Shown: piece after piece, positions 52,030 to 61,342 of the stretch
Position numbering within the stretch: the stretch's first letter is position 1
Layout of the letters: every line of letters starts with the position of its first letter
Assembly: GCA_902556405.1 (NCBI GenBank)
Contig: CACDWF010000001.1
Coordinates: 298,206 to 362,205, forward strand
Direction: 5' to 3'
DNA from: an uncultured Alphaproteobacteria bacterium
GTDB taxonomy: Bacteria > Pseudomonadota > Alphaproteobacteria > Rhodobacterales > Rhodobacteraceae
DNA: 64,000 nt
The notes under the pieces: generated by a model
Databases searched by the model: none
Seen by the model: only the letters and a program-made list of their open reading frames with translations
Told to the model about the DNA's origin: nothing
Made by a program: the position numbers and the translations under genes

Positions 52030-53148
52030 CTAACTCTCAGTGGAAATAGGAATATCAAGACCATGCTCCTTGAGCAGTGCTAAGCGACGTGCAACCTTAT
52101 GGTCCTCCTCTACCATCTCTTTACACAATTCTTGAGCGGTTATCTGAGGCTCCCACCCTAGCTCAGTTTTCGCTTTAGAAGCGTTTCCCAACAGTGTTTC
52201 AACTTCCGCAGGCCTAAAGTATCGGGGATCAATTCTAATAATTTCTTGCCCAACTGATATTCTTGGTGCCAAGTTCCCAGATATAGCTGCTACCACACCG
52301 ATTTCGTCCACACCCGAACCCTCAAAATTTATATCGATCCCTAGTGCATTTGCCGCCCAGGTTATAAACTCTCGCACAGAATATTGTTTGCCAGTCGCAA
52401 TGACATAATCCCTCGCTTCATTTTGTTGGAGCATCATCCACTGCATACGGACATAGTCTTTTGCATGTCCCCAATCGCGTAGAGCATCAATATTTCCCAA
52501 ATACAGGCAGCTTTGTAAGCCCAATGCTATATTTGCTAAACCCCGTGTAATCTTTCTTGTAACAAATGTTTCACCTCTGCGAGGACTTTCATGGTTAAAC
52601 AAAATGCCATTACATGCGTATATCCCATATGCTTCACGATAGTTTACACAAATCCAATGAGAATATAATTTTGCAACAGCGTATGGGGAGCGGGGATAAA
52701 ACGGAGTAGCTTCCTTTTGAGGTGTTTCTTGCACCAACCCGTAAAGCTCCGATGTGGAGGCTTGATAGAATTTTGTTTTTTTTTCCAGTCCCAGGAAACG
52801 AATGGCTTCAAGTAAACGCAGTGTTCCAAGGGCATCCACGTTTGCTGTATACTCGGGACTTTCAAAACTTACAGCAACATGGGACTGAGCCCCAAGATTA
52901 TACACCTCATCAGGTACGATATCTCTCACAATACGGGTCAGATTTGATGCATCAGATAGATCTCCATAGTGAAGCTTAAAGTGGCTATTTTCAACATGGC
53001 GGTCTTCATAGATATGGTCTATGCGTTGTGTGTTAAAGAGAGATGCACGACGCTTTATCCCATGTACCTCATACCCTTTTTTCAAGAGAAACTCAGCGAG
53101 ATATGAGCCGTCCTGACCAGTAATTCCGGTTACTAATGCACGCTTCAT
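52030..53148 (-). CDS. gmd: GDP-mannose 4,6-dehydratase
   Basis: A 372-residue SDR that converts GDP-mannose to GDP-4-keto-6-deoxymannose. [20 protein letters not shown] is the cofactor loop, followed by the Gmd-specific [18 protein letters not shown]; the active site is [11 protein letters not shown] with SELYG upstream. The [10 protein letters not shown] segment is also diagnostic. It is 12 bases after manC and nine before fcl. Full-length for the family. Confidence 0.96.
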   Translation of the reverse strand: MKRALVTGITGQDGSYLAEFLLKKGYEVHGIKRRASLFNTQRIDHIYEDRHVENSHFKLHYGDLSDASNLTRIVRDIVPDEVYNLGAQSHVAVSFESPEYTANVDALGTLRLLEAIRFLGLEKKTKFYQASTSELYGLVQETPQKEATPFYPRSPYAVAKLYSHWICVNYREAYGIYACNGILFNHESPRRGETFVTRKITRGLANIALGLQSCLYLGNIDALRDWGHAKDYVRMQWMMLQQNEARDYVIATGKQYSVREFITWAANALGIDINFEGSGVDEIGVVAAISGNLAPRISVGQEIIRIDPRYFRPAEVETLLGNASKAKTELGWEPQITAQELCKEMVEEDHKVARRLALLKEHGLDIPISTES

Positions 53149-53160
53149 CTAATTTCTCCG

Positions 53161-54621
53161 TTAATTTCTGGCATAAACATCCTCATAGCGAATAATATCA
53201 TCTTCTTCTAAATAGGTTCCAAGTTGGACCTCTATAAGAATCATTTGTAGCTTTCCCGGATTTTCCATACGATGTTTGGTACCTAAGGGTACATAAACTG
53301 ACTGACCTTCCTTCAGTAGTCTGATGTCCTTGTCGATAGTTACTTTGGCAGTTCCTTCAACTACAATCCAATGTTCTGACCGATGATTGTGGCTTTGCAA
53401 ACTTAGTGCTGCCCCCGGGTTCACGCATATGCGTTTTACTTGAAAACGATCGCCTAGTGCAAGACTTTCGAACCATCCCCATGGACGGTGATCTTTTGGA
53501 AAAATCTCAGCTTGAGGAACTTTTTTACTCTTAAGCAACTCTACGGCCCTTTTGACGTCCTGCGCTCTATCTTTGTGGGCTACTAGGACAGCGTCGTGCA
53601 TAGCAATCGCTATTATGTTATCTAACCCGATCCCAACAACTTGCTGGAAACTGCTCTCAGCGCGCAATAGACTATTTGAACTCTCTATTGCGTGTGCAGT
53701 TTCTGATGTAACATTCCCGGATAGGTCTTGATTACTTTCAGACCAAACTGCGTCCCATCCTCCGAGATCAGACCACTTTGAGGTATAGGGAACAGCTACT
53801 AGGTTTTGCGCTTTTTCCATAATGGCATAGTCAATACTGATATCTTCGAGCATAGACCAAAGTCCCGCTTCGAGACGCAGAAACCCCAAGTCTGGAGAAG
53901 CATGGTTAACCACCTTCGACACTAGCTCTAAAGTTTCCGGTGCATAGATCTCGAACGCATTAATCATGTCTATGGCACTAAACAAAAAGATACCTGCGTT
54001 CCAAAGATAATTGCTAGAGGCCAGCATTTTCTTTGCTTGTTTCAAATTTGGCTTTTCAACAAAATTGACTATATCTGAAGTTCCATAAGGATCAATAAAG
54101 TCGGTTGATAATTCTAAATATCCGTACCCCGTTTCGGGGTGCGTTGGCTTGATCCCAAATGTTACCAGTTTACCATTTTGGACGTGTGATAATCCGACTT
54201 TAATCACTTCATGGAAATTGCGTTTATCAGGGATCACATGATCTGATGGGGCAACAAGTAAAATTGCATCCTTGCTTTTTGAAACAGTGAATATACTAGC
54301 TGCTAATATTGCTGCAGCTGTATTTTTTGCTTCTGGTTCTATCAAAATAGGACCAGGTTCAATTCCGATTTCTTGTAATTGCTCACCTACTATAAATCGT
54401 AAATCAGTATTTGTCATAGTAATGTGAGGTGCAAATGTGATTATATCAGACGAAGTAAGCCTTTGAGCGCTAGATTGAAATAGGGTTGTGTTACCCATCA
54501 GCTTGGAAAACTGTTTTGGGTAGGATTTTCGTGATAATGGCCACAACCGTTCACCAGACCCACCAGCGAGCAATACAGGTTGTACTTTTATTCTATTATC
54601 TTTATTAAATTCTGTTATCAT
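53161..54621 (-). CDS. manC: Mannose-1-phosphate guanylyltransferase / phosphomannose isomerase
   Basis: A 486-residue bifunctional enzyme making GDP-mannose from fructose-6-phosphate via mannose-1-phosphate. The N-terminal LLAGGSGERLWPLSRKSYPKQF (in part) is the nucleotidyltransferase motif; the C terminus is a cupin type II isomerase with EHWIVVEGTAKVT. ATG 54621 is chosen; a frame from a TTG at 54702 adds 27 residues with no support. It feeds gmd and fcl, with which it forms an operon. No phosphomannomutase is seen in this window. Confidence 0.94.
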   Translation of the reverse strand: MITEFNKDNRIKVQPVLLAGGSGERLWPLSRKSYPKQFSKLMGNTTLFQSSAQRLTSSDIITFAPHITMTNTDLRFIVGEQLQEIGIEPGPILIEPEAKNTAAAILAASIFTVSKSKDAILLVAPSDHVIPDKRNFHEVIKVGLSHVQNGKLVTFGIKPTHPETGYGYLELSTDFIDPYGTSDIVNFVEKPNLKQAKKMLASSNYLWNAGIFLFSAIDMINAFEIYAPETLELVSKVVNHASPDLGFLRLEAGLWSMLEDISIDYAIMEKAQNLVAVPYTSKWSDLGGWDAVWSESNQDLSGNVTSETAHAIESSNSLLRAESSFQQVVGIGLDNIIAIAMHDAVLVAHKDRAQDVKRAVELLKSKKVPQAEIFPKDHRPWGWFESLALGDRFQVKRICVNPGAALSLQSHNHRSEHWIVVEGTAKVTIDKDIRLLKEGQSVYVPLGTKHRMENPGKLQMILIEVQLGTYLEEDDIIRYEDVYARN

Positions 54622-54701
54622 CTTACCTTTATTGCGTAAATTTGGGATGCATATTTTCTTACCACAATTAACCTGCGATCCAGTGCATCTAGGCCATAAC
54701 A

Positions 54702-55511
54702 ATGAATAAATGTCTCGCTTGTCATCACAACTTAGTTTTTAACCTTAAGAGGAGTTCACATCATCTATATCTTTGCCACAAATGTGGGTCGATATCAACG
54801 AAGAAAATTGATGAAACGAGTAGTCAATATGATGAAAAATATTACCTTACTTACTATGCAAGCCGAGATAACGAGATGTATCGAGAGTGCAAACATCTTA
54901 TCCATGATTGCAAAGTTAGCAAAGGTATAAAAATACTCGATTACGGTGCTGGCAGTGGTGTTTTGGCGCAAGTGCTTTTAGACGAGGGCTACGAAGAGGT
55001 ATACATGTACGATACCAGCGCTCATTCCCAACGCTATCTACAAAAAAGGTTCCCAAAATCGGACAAAATTCTGACAACGACTAAAGGTCTTAAATACAAA
55101 TTCCAAACAATATTCATCACTGATGTGATCAGTCATCTCGACGAGGTAGATCAAGTTGTGACCGAGTTACATTCTAAATTGTTAGACACAGGTGGGTGTA
55201 TTATAATTAGAACGCCAATTTATTCCAAAGTACTTAATTTATTACTATATACCTTGTCTTGGACTTTTAGGGGTAAATTTGATGATATTTTATTATTTAC
55301 AAGCACTCGATTTTGCTTATTCACTTTGCGCGGAATCCAACATTTAACTAACCGGCATAATTTGCACATAATGGAATTCAAGAAAAAAGTACAGTATCCG
55401 TTCAATCCAGGAAATACCAAAATTAAAAAAACTGTATTTTCGACATTTTATTTCTTTTGTTCATTAATATCAAAATATAATCAGGCAATTCTTATTGTAA
55501 GAAAAAAATAA
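54702..55511 (+). CDS. SAM-dependent methyltransferase with N-terminal zinc-ribbon
   Basis: A 269-residue class I methyltransferase. The first 30 residues contain CLACHHN and LCHKCGS, a four-Cys zinc ribbon as in many sugar C- and O-methyltransferases; ILDYGAGSGVLAQVLLDEGY near 75 is the SAM-binding loop. It is on the rightward strand, inserted among leftward genes, and its start lies 80 bases from manC. It may methylate a sugar or glycan end. The last 60 residues are hydrophobic and may be membrane-associated. Confidence 0.82.
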   Translation: MNKCLACHHNLVFNLKRSSHHLYLCHKCGSISTKKIDETSSQYDEKYYLTYYASRDNEMYRECKHLIHDCKVSKGIKILDYGAGSGVLAQVLLDEGYEEVYMYDTSAHSQRYLQKRFPKSDKILTTTKGLKYKFQTIFITDVISHLDEVDQVVTELHSKLLDTGGCIIIRTPIYSKVLNLLLYTLSWTFRGKFDDILLFTSTRFCLFTLRGIQHLTNRHNLHIMEFKKKVQYPFNPGNTKIKKTVFSTFYFFCSLISKYNQAILIVRKK

Positions 55512-55524
55512 TGGGTTTTAAAAC

Positions 55525-56292
55525 ATGAAGCCAATTTATATAGTACGACTTGACGATGCTTGCCCAACTTTTTGTCGCTCAAAATGGTTAAAACTCGAAA
55601 AAATACTCAAGCAATTCGACGTTGTTCCAATCATTGCTGTTGTCCCAAGTAATCTAGATCCACTTCTCAGACAAGATAAACATTGGCCCAGATTTTGGAA
55701 TTGGATAAAAGAAAGGCAGGATATTGATGGTTGGATAATTGCAGTCCATGGCTATAATCACGTAGCAGAGAATGCGAATGTTGGTATTCTTGGAATAAAT
55801 AAAAAGTCAGAGTTTTCTGGAATAGAAAAGAGTGAAAAAATAAAAAAAATATCAAAAGCTATAAAAATATTTCAGCGACATGGTTTAAATACTGATTTTT
55901 TTGTTGCCCCTTACCACTCATTTGATTTTCAGACATTAAAAGTATTACGCAGCTTGGATTTTAAGTTTGTGAGTGATGGGCCAGGAAGCTCGACATTCAG
56001 TTTATTTGGTTTGAACTTTGTACCACAGCAGCTCTGGAAACATAAAACCTATTCCAGCGGAGTTTGGACAATTTGCTTGCATCCGAATGCAATGTTAGAG
56101 ACAGAGATCAATAAGCTAGAAGATATACTTAGAGACAACTCTCAATTTTTCCTGAAATCAAAAACACAAATAGAAAACTTAAATTTCGAAAAAAAATACT
56201 TAAAGTTATTATGTTCCTTTATAGCAATGAGATTAAAAAGAAATTTCATTAAAGTAACTGCATACCTTAGAGATTATTCAAAGTTTCAATAA
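55525..56292 (+). CDS. Polysaccharide deacetylase-like protein (DUF2334 type)
   Basis: A 255-residue NodB-like fold. YIVRLDDACPTF near the start contains the DD metal pair, IAVHGYNH near residue 72 the HxxxH ligands, and FVAPYHSFDF near 128 the active-site region. It is likely to remove an acetyl group from a sugar of the glycan. No signal peptide is seen. It starts 13 bases after the methyltransferase; the two form a small rightward unit, and its end overlaps the convergent PseC gene by 26 bases. Confidence 0.8.
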   Translation: MKPIYIVRLDDACPTFCRSKWLKLEKILKQFDVVPIIAVVPSNLDPLLRQDKHWPRFWNWIKERQDIDGWIIAVHGYNHVAENANVGILGINKKSEFSGIEKSEKIKKISKAIKIFQRHGLNTDFFVAPYHSFDFQTLKVLRSLDFKFVSDGPGSSTFSLFGLNFVPQQLWKHKTYSSGVWTICLHPNAMLETEINKLEDILRDNSQFFLKSKTQIENLNFEKKYLKLLCSFIAMRLKRNFIKVTAYLRDYSKFQ

Positions 56293-57415
56293 CGTAAAAT
56301 TGATCTTCTTCACTTAAAGTAGGATAAATTGGAATACTTATGCAGTTTTCATAATAGTCTTCACAATTTGGCAAACTGAAGTTGCCATTAGATATTTTTT
56401 TGAAATATGGATGTTTGTATATGGGTATATAATGCTTTTGCACCCCTATTCCGGCCTGTCGTAATTCAGAAAACATCATTGAATTGCTCTTTCCTGCCTT
56501 TGGCTTAGTTCGAATAATATATAGGTGATTTGCAGAAATATTATGACTTTGGGTTAAAGTTTTATCATATTTTTGCCAATTGATATGTCTATCATAAATG
56601 CCTGCAATTTTTTTTCTAGAAGTTATATATGCGTCTAGCCTTTTGAGTTGTGAAGCAGCAAGGGCAGCATGGATATCGCTCATTCGATAGTTGTAGCCTA
56701 AGTTTGTCTGTTCATAATACCATTCTCCATGCGATTCCTCATGAAAAAATTCCTTCTCTTTATTTATCCCGTGTGTTCGTAATCGTTGCGCTTTTTGAAA
56801 TATATCAGAATTGTTAGTAAGAATTGCACCCCCTTCACCAGAAGTAATGATTTTAACAGGATGAAAACTGAAAACAGTTGCACTACTGTATTTGCATGAT
56901 CCAACCAATGAATCCCTATACTTTGCACCGATAGCATGTGAAGCATCTTCAACAATTTCCACTTCATACGGTCTACAAATCTTTGAAATTTCTTCCATAT
57001 CACATGATTGACCCGCCATATGTACTACCACAAGGACCTTGGGCAATTGCCTATTTATTGATGCATGCTTTAATTTAACGGCTAATGCTTCACTACAAAT
57101 ATTAACTGTATTTAAATTAATATCTACAAAGTCAATTTTTGCATTGCAATATAGGGCACAGTTTGCAGATGCAACAAAACTAATTCCTGATGTCCAAACT
57201 ATATCACTACTGGTTACGCCCATGGACAATAATGTTAAATGTAGCGCTGCCGTTGCACTACTTGTTGCTACTGCATATTTTGCTCTTACGTATTTTGTAA
57301 GTTCTACTTCGAAAGTGGGAACTTGGTTCCCCTGAGTTAAAGGTTCATTCTTCAGTACTTTAACGAGCGCATCAATATCGCTCTGAGTGACTTCGTGCTT
57401 TCCATATGGTATCAT
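56267..57415 (-). CDS. pseC: UDP-4-amino-4,6-dideoxy-altrosamine transaminase
   Basis: A 382-residue DegT/DnrJ-family PLP aminotransferase. VEDASHAIGAKYRDSLVG and SFHPVKIITSGEGGAI contain the PLP-binding Lys (after FHPVK). It aminates the PseB product. It is nine bases downstream of pseB and in the same operon. The name follows family and position. An overlap of 26 bases with the opposite deacetylase gene is unusual for conserved genes. Confidence 0.92.
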   Translation of the reverse strand: MIPYGKHEVTQSDIDALVKVLKNEPLTQGNQVPTFEVELTKYVRAKYAVATSSATAALHLTLLSMGVTSSDIVWTSGISFVASANCALYCNAKIDFVDINLNTVNICSEALAVKLKHASINRQLPKVLVVVHMAGQSCDMEEISKICRPYEVEIVEDASHAIGAKYRDSLVGSCKYSSATVFSFHPVKIITSGEGGAILTNNSDIFQKAQRLRTHGINKEKEFFHEESHGEWYYEQTNLGYNYRMSDIHAALAASQLKRLDAYITSRKKIAGIYDRHINWQKYDKTLTQSHNISANHLYIIRTKPKAGKSNSMMFSELRQAGIGVQKHYIPIYKHPYFKKISNGNFSLPNCEDYYENCISIPIYPTLSEEDQFYVIETLNNL

Positions 57416-57424
57416 AATTATACA

Positions 57425-58453
57425 CTAAGTTTGTTTTAATTCTTTAAATGCCCTGTCCCTAAGAGATTCAACAGTCTCCCAAACTTCATTTTCATCCGAT
57501 CTGTATCGTGATCCCTTTGGAAGAAAGTTCCCTTTATGAAAGTGCTCATAATCCGAAAGATTGATATTAAAGGATACACTTGGAAGAATTACTAAATGAT
57601 CCTTACAATCTAATGTTGTCAGTGCTTCAGTACTCGAAACCATCTCTTCGTGTATCTTCTCTCCCGGTCTTATTCCTATTATTTCATATTTAGAGTGTGG
57701 GGCGATAGCTTCTAAAACAGTTTTAATTGAATAGGAAGGAATTTTAGGCACAAATATTTCACCACCCAACATTTTAGACAAAGCATAAATGACTAAATTA
57801 ACACCCTCATCTAAGGTGATATTGAAACGGGTCATCTCCATATCGGTAATAGGAATGATCTCTGACTTGCTACTCAAGTCATAAAAAAATGGAATCACCG
57901 AGCCTCGAGAACACATTACATTACCGTAACGTACAGCAGAAAATCTGGTATGAAGCATACCACGAATATTGTTTGCTGCGATAAATAATTTGTCAGATAC
58001 TAGCTTTGTTGCTCCATACAAATTGGCCGGAGAACATGCTTTATCTGTAGATAAAGCCACAACGCGCTCAACCTCATTTTCAAGTGCTGATTTAATTACA
58101 TTTTCAGCACCAATAATATTGGTTGAAATACATTCAGTTGGATTATACTCCGCGGTATCAACTTGTTTCAAAGCTGCCGCATGAATTATAACATCTACCC
58201 CCTTACAAGCTAGGTTTAAACGCCCTTCATCTCTTACATCACCAATAAAAAATCGTAAATTTGGATAATCTTTAGGCGGATAATTTTTTTTTAGCTCGGA
58301 CTGTTTCAACTCATCTCTGGAATAGATGATTATTTTACGAACTTTAGGAAAATTTTTGAGAATAAGGCTTATAAATCTTTTACCGAACGAGCCAGTTCCA
58401 CCAGTTATAAGAATAACTTTATTATTTAAATCATAATCTTGATTTTTATTCAT
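57425..58453 (-). CDS. pseB: UDP-N-acetylglucosamine 4,6-dehydratase (inverting)
   Basis: A 342-residue SDR-family dehydratase and first step of pseudaminic acid synthesis. ILITGGTGSFGKRFISLIL is the cofactor loop; LSTDKACSPANLYGATK near residue 130 holds the active-site residues. The ATG at 58453 follows GGAAA; a frame from 58465 is an alternative. It overlaps the end of the preceding glycosyltransferase gene by eight bases, which suggests coupling. Full length for the PseB/FlaA1 family. Confidence 0.94.
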   Translation of the reverse strand: MNKNQDYDLNNKVILITGGTGSFGKRFISLILKNFPKVRKIIIYSRDELKQSELKKNYPPKDYPNLRFFIGDVRDEGRLNLACKGVDVIIHAAALKQVDTAEYNPTECISTNIIGAENVIKSALENEVERVVALSTDKACSPANLYGATKLVSDKLFIAANNIRGMLHTRFSAVRYGNVMCSRGSVIPFFYDLSSKSEIIPITDMEMTRFNITLDEGVNLVIYALSKMLGGEIFVPKIPSYSIKTVLEAIAPHSKYEIIGIRPGEKIHEEMVSSTEALTTLDCKDHLVILPSVSFNINLSDYEHFHKGNFLPKGSRYRSDENEVWETVESLRDRAFKELKQT

Positions 58454-59222
58454 GGTAATTTCCAATCCACTTGATTTGCGTGAGCTTGCGAAGTTTTTTT
58501 AAAATCAGAGTAATAAAGCCACCAATTTTATTTTGCTTTATAATTATAAGATCTTCAAAATTCTTCTTCAAGAGCATGTTCAGATTCCCATTGTTACTTA
58601 TACCACCTGAGCGCATCATTACCAATTTCATTGGGAGATAATACACGTTGTTTTTAAATTTACTGAATGCTCTGATAATCCAATCATAATCACCCGAAAT
58701 TCGAAAATTTTCGTTAAAGTTCCCTACGCTATCGAAAACTTTTCGTTTAGCGAACAAAGAGGGGTGCGGTGGCATCCAACCTCGCCTCAGTTGATCAATT
58801 GAAAAGTTCCCGGTAGTCCACACGCGTTGGACCTTGTAAGTTTTTAATCTATTAACAATAATCAAGTCTCCGTAAACCAAAGCCACATTATCTAAGCTCA
58901 ATTTATTTAAAACAGATATTAAGACAGCTGGATCTATGTAGCAATCATCTGCGTTTAGAAATGCTATTATTTCGCCCGTTGCAAGCGATAGACCCAAATT
59001 CATAGCACTGAATACGCCGCGACGATGCTGAAATATTACTTGTGAATTACTAAACTCAGCAGTCAAAAAATTCAGGGAGCCATCGTTACTGTGCCCATCA
59101 ATTATAATATGTTCCAACTCAAACAATTTACCTAAACCCGACTGAACGTAAATAGATTTTGTACAAATTTTTAAAAGTTTACCAGAGTTATAATTCGGTG
59201 TTATGATGCTGAATTTAATCAT
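58446..59222 (-). CDS. Glycosyltransferase family 2
   Basis: A 258-residue GT-A-fold glycosyltransferase. FSIITPNYNSGKLLKIC at the start and FLNADDCYIDP near residue 90 (the DxD-type metal motif) are typical; the C terminus is basic. It adds a sugar to a growing surface glycan, on the cytoplasmic side of the membrane. It is one base from the neighbouring epimerase gene. The sugar and linkage are not known. Confidence 0.92.
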   Translation of the reverse strand: MIKFSIITPNYNSGKLLKICTKSIYVQSGLGKLFELEHIIIDGHSNDGSLNFLTAEFSNSQVIFQHRRGVFSAMNLGLSLATGEIIAFLNADDCYIDPAVLISVLNKLSLDNVALVYGDLIIVNRLKTYKVQRVWTTGNFSIDQLRRGWMPPHPSLFAKRKVFDSVGNFNENFRISGDYDWIIRAFSKFKNNVYYLPMKLVMMRSGGISNNGNLNMLLKKNFEDLIIIKQNKIGGFITLILKKLRKLTQIKWIGNYHE

Positions 59223-59223
59223 T

Positions 59224-60186
59224 TCAAACTCTTTTTTTTATATCTTCCATCCAATTTATTGTCGCTACTATACCTTCATCAATGGAAATTTTTTGATCTT
59301 CACTAATTCTAATATTTCGATAATCAGGTATTGACTGGCTGGTAATTAAGTTTCTGTATCTCGCAGAAGTTAATGGAAAGCGAATGCCCATTTTTTTTAA
59401 AAAATCACCACAAAACCCAAGGCATTTAAAAACTAAATTATGAAGAGACATAGGAGCGCGAAGTCCCAAATGTTTACGGATCTTAGCAGAAATAATTTTC
59501 ACATTTAAGTCTGAATTATCCATTAGATAGAAGGTGCCACCATTATACTTTGTAAAATTGCAAACAACCTCGTCAACTTGTTTTACAACATTACCAACAA
59601 ACCCAAATGGCCTTATCCCCATTTCGCGCGGGTAGGGGACCGGTAATTGCCGTATAGATAGATTGAATAATTCGTAATATGGAGCATCCATGTGAGGGCC
59701 AAATATCGAAGTGGGACGTAAAATACAAAAATCAATATTTTCTGAGGACTGTAATTTCTTTTCGGCTTTTGCCTTCATGCAGCCATACCAAGTGGTCGCA
59801 TTCATCTGATCGAGTTCAGATTTTGGTGTTCCTAGGTCATTAACTAACATTGAGGAGAAGTGGATTAATTTTGAATTTAAGTTATGTGCCGTTATGACGT
59901 CCGCAATATTTTTTATACTTAAAAAATTGACATTATGTGAATGCTTATCGGTTAAGGCTGTATTAGTTTGAGCGGCTAAATTGATTACCAATCCAGGCTC
60001 GAATTTAAGCATAACTTTTTGTAATTTTTCATAATTTAATACATCAATATTTTCCCATTTATCTTTCTGACGATCAATTTTTGGCACAGCTATATCTACA
60101 TTTTTGTAAATAATATGTTTATTATAAAAGTGCTCGCATAAATTCGTCCCTATGAATCCTGATCCTCCGGTAATTAAAATGCGCAT
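59224..60186 (-). CDS. NAD-dependent epimerase/dehydratase
   Basis: A 320-residue SDR-type nucleotide-sugar enzyme. ILITGGSGFIGTNLCEHFYN is the cofactor loop. The active-site Tyr-Lys pair is near WYGCMKAKAEKKL at 133-145, with Ser upstream in FSSML. It may reduce or epimerise a nucleotide-sugar used in the glycan, but the specificity is not readable. It is two bases after the glycosyltransferase gene at 60189, in the same operon. Confidence 0.88.
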   Translation of the reverse strand: MRILITGGSGFIGTNLCEHFYNKHIIYKNVDIAVPKIDRQKDKWENIDVLNYEKLQKVMLKFEPGLVINLAAQTNTALTDKHSHNVNFLSIKNIADVITAHNLNSKLIHFSSMLVNDLGTPKSELDQMNATTWYGCMKAKAEKKLQSSENIDFCILRPTSIFGPHMDAPYYELFNLSIRQLPVPYPREMGIRPFGFVGNVVKQVDEVVCNFTKYNGGTFYLMDNSDLNVKIISAKIRKHLGLRAPMSLHNLVFKCLGFCGDFLKKMGIRFPLTSARYRNLITSQSIPDYRNIRISEDQKISIDEGIVATINWMEDIKKRV

Positions 60187-60188
60187 CT

Positions 60189-61337
60189 TTAAGAAAGCTT
60201 TTTGTTCATAAATTCATAATAAAAATTATTATACGAATTAACCATAGTACGTTCACTGAGAACTTGTGGAATAGTGTTCGTGTTGAAAATAGGGTTTTTG
60301 TTAAAGCGTTCAAAGTGATGTAGTAGGCGGCTTAGCCAGTGGTTAAAGATTGGTCCATTAAATTCTTTAGATAAAGGCAATGTTTCAATCAAATCTGGGC
60401 AAAGCGATTGAAGTTCACGGTGTTGGGGTATATCTGAAATTAATGATAGAGTATTAGAGCCGATAGCTTCAATTACTGAATTGGGTAAACCCTCACTTTC
60501 GGAACTAGACAAAAATATATCGGCTGCCTGATAATAAGGCGATACATCGAATACAAAACCCTCGATGCGAATTTGTGGATAGCCCACCGTGAGAGAATAA
60601 CACTCCTGCCTTAATGGCCCATCTCCCACAACAAAAAAATATACATTCGGGCAATATCTTGTGACTGCTTTTATTAGCTCGACGGCTAAAAATGGATTTT
60701 TTCTCTCATCTAAACTACCGACCATAATTGCGACCAAAGCATTTTGTGGAAGATTAAATTTTTTTTTAGCCTCTACGCGGCAATTAATATCTCGTCGGTA
60801 TTTGTAGAATTTTTCCAGTGATGCTGGCAGCGCATTGTATATTACATTGGCCTGGACGTTTCTCGAGCGATAATATCGCCTAACTGTTTTTGAGCACGCT
60901 ATTTTTACCGTAAAGCGTTTAACAGCCCATAAATGTATAAGACTTATAACATAACCCTTTAATGAACCGTAAATAAAACTTAGCTCTTCGGAGGGCACGC
61001 TTCTTAATGTACAAATTGAGTTAGACCTTTTTACTGCAAGTGACGTAATCAAGTCTGCATAAAATAAATGACTGTGGACAATATCTGATTTGAGTTGCTG
61101 TACTAATTTCTTAAGTTGCAGTACGTTTTTCAATAAGCTCAATTTTGTTCGTTCAAAACTGATTATGTTTACATTAATTTGATTAAAATATTCTTTCAAT
61201 TCGTTCTCTGACTCCTCTCGAGGGAATGTTACGATGTGTATTTTATGATTAGCTTCAGCCAAGCCTTGGATTAGCATCTTCAATTGTCTCGTGGGGCCAA
61301 TATTTTTGAGTGTTGGCACAACAAAAATGATAACCAT
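60189..61337 (-). CDS. Glycosyltransferase family 4 (GT-B)
   Basis: A 382-residue GT-B retaining glycosyltransferase. Near the N terminus VPTLKNIGPTRQLKMLIQGL marks the donor-side loop, SDIVHSHLFYAD lies at about 95, MVGSLDERKNP near 218 and SSSESEGLPNSVIEAIGSN near 285 are the EX7E-type region. An ATG at 61337 is used; a TTG at 61346 would add three residues and overlap the upstream stop. It is coupled to the EpsG-like gene. Confidence 0.92.
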   Translation of the reverse strand: MVIIFVVPTLKNIGPTRQLKMLIQGLAEANHKIHIVTFPREESENELKEYFNQINVNIISFERTKLSLLKNVLQLKKLVQQLKSDIVHSHLFYADLITSLAVKRSNSICTLRSVPSEELSFIYGSLKGYVISLIHLWAVKRFTVKIACSKTVRRYYRSRNVQANVIYNALPASLEKFYKYRRDINCRVEAKKKFNLPQNALVAIMVGSLDERKNPFLAVELIKAVTRYCPNVYFFVVGDGPLRQECYSLTVGYPQIRIEGFVFDVSPYYQAADIFLSSSESEGLPNSVIEAIGSNTLSLISDIPQHRELQSLCPDLIETLPLSKEFNGPIFNHWLSRLLHHFERFNKNPIFNTNTIPQVLSERTMVNSYNNFYYEFMNKKLS

Positions 61338-61342
61338 ATCTG

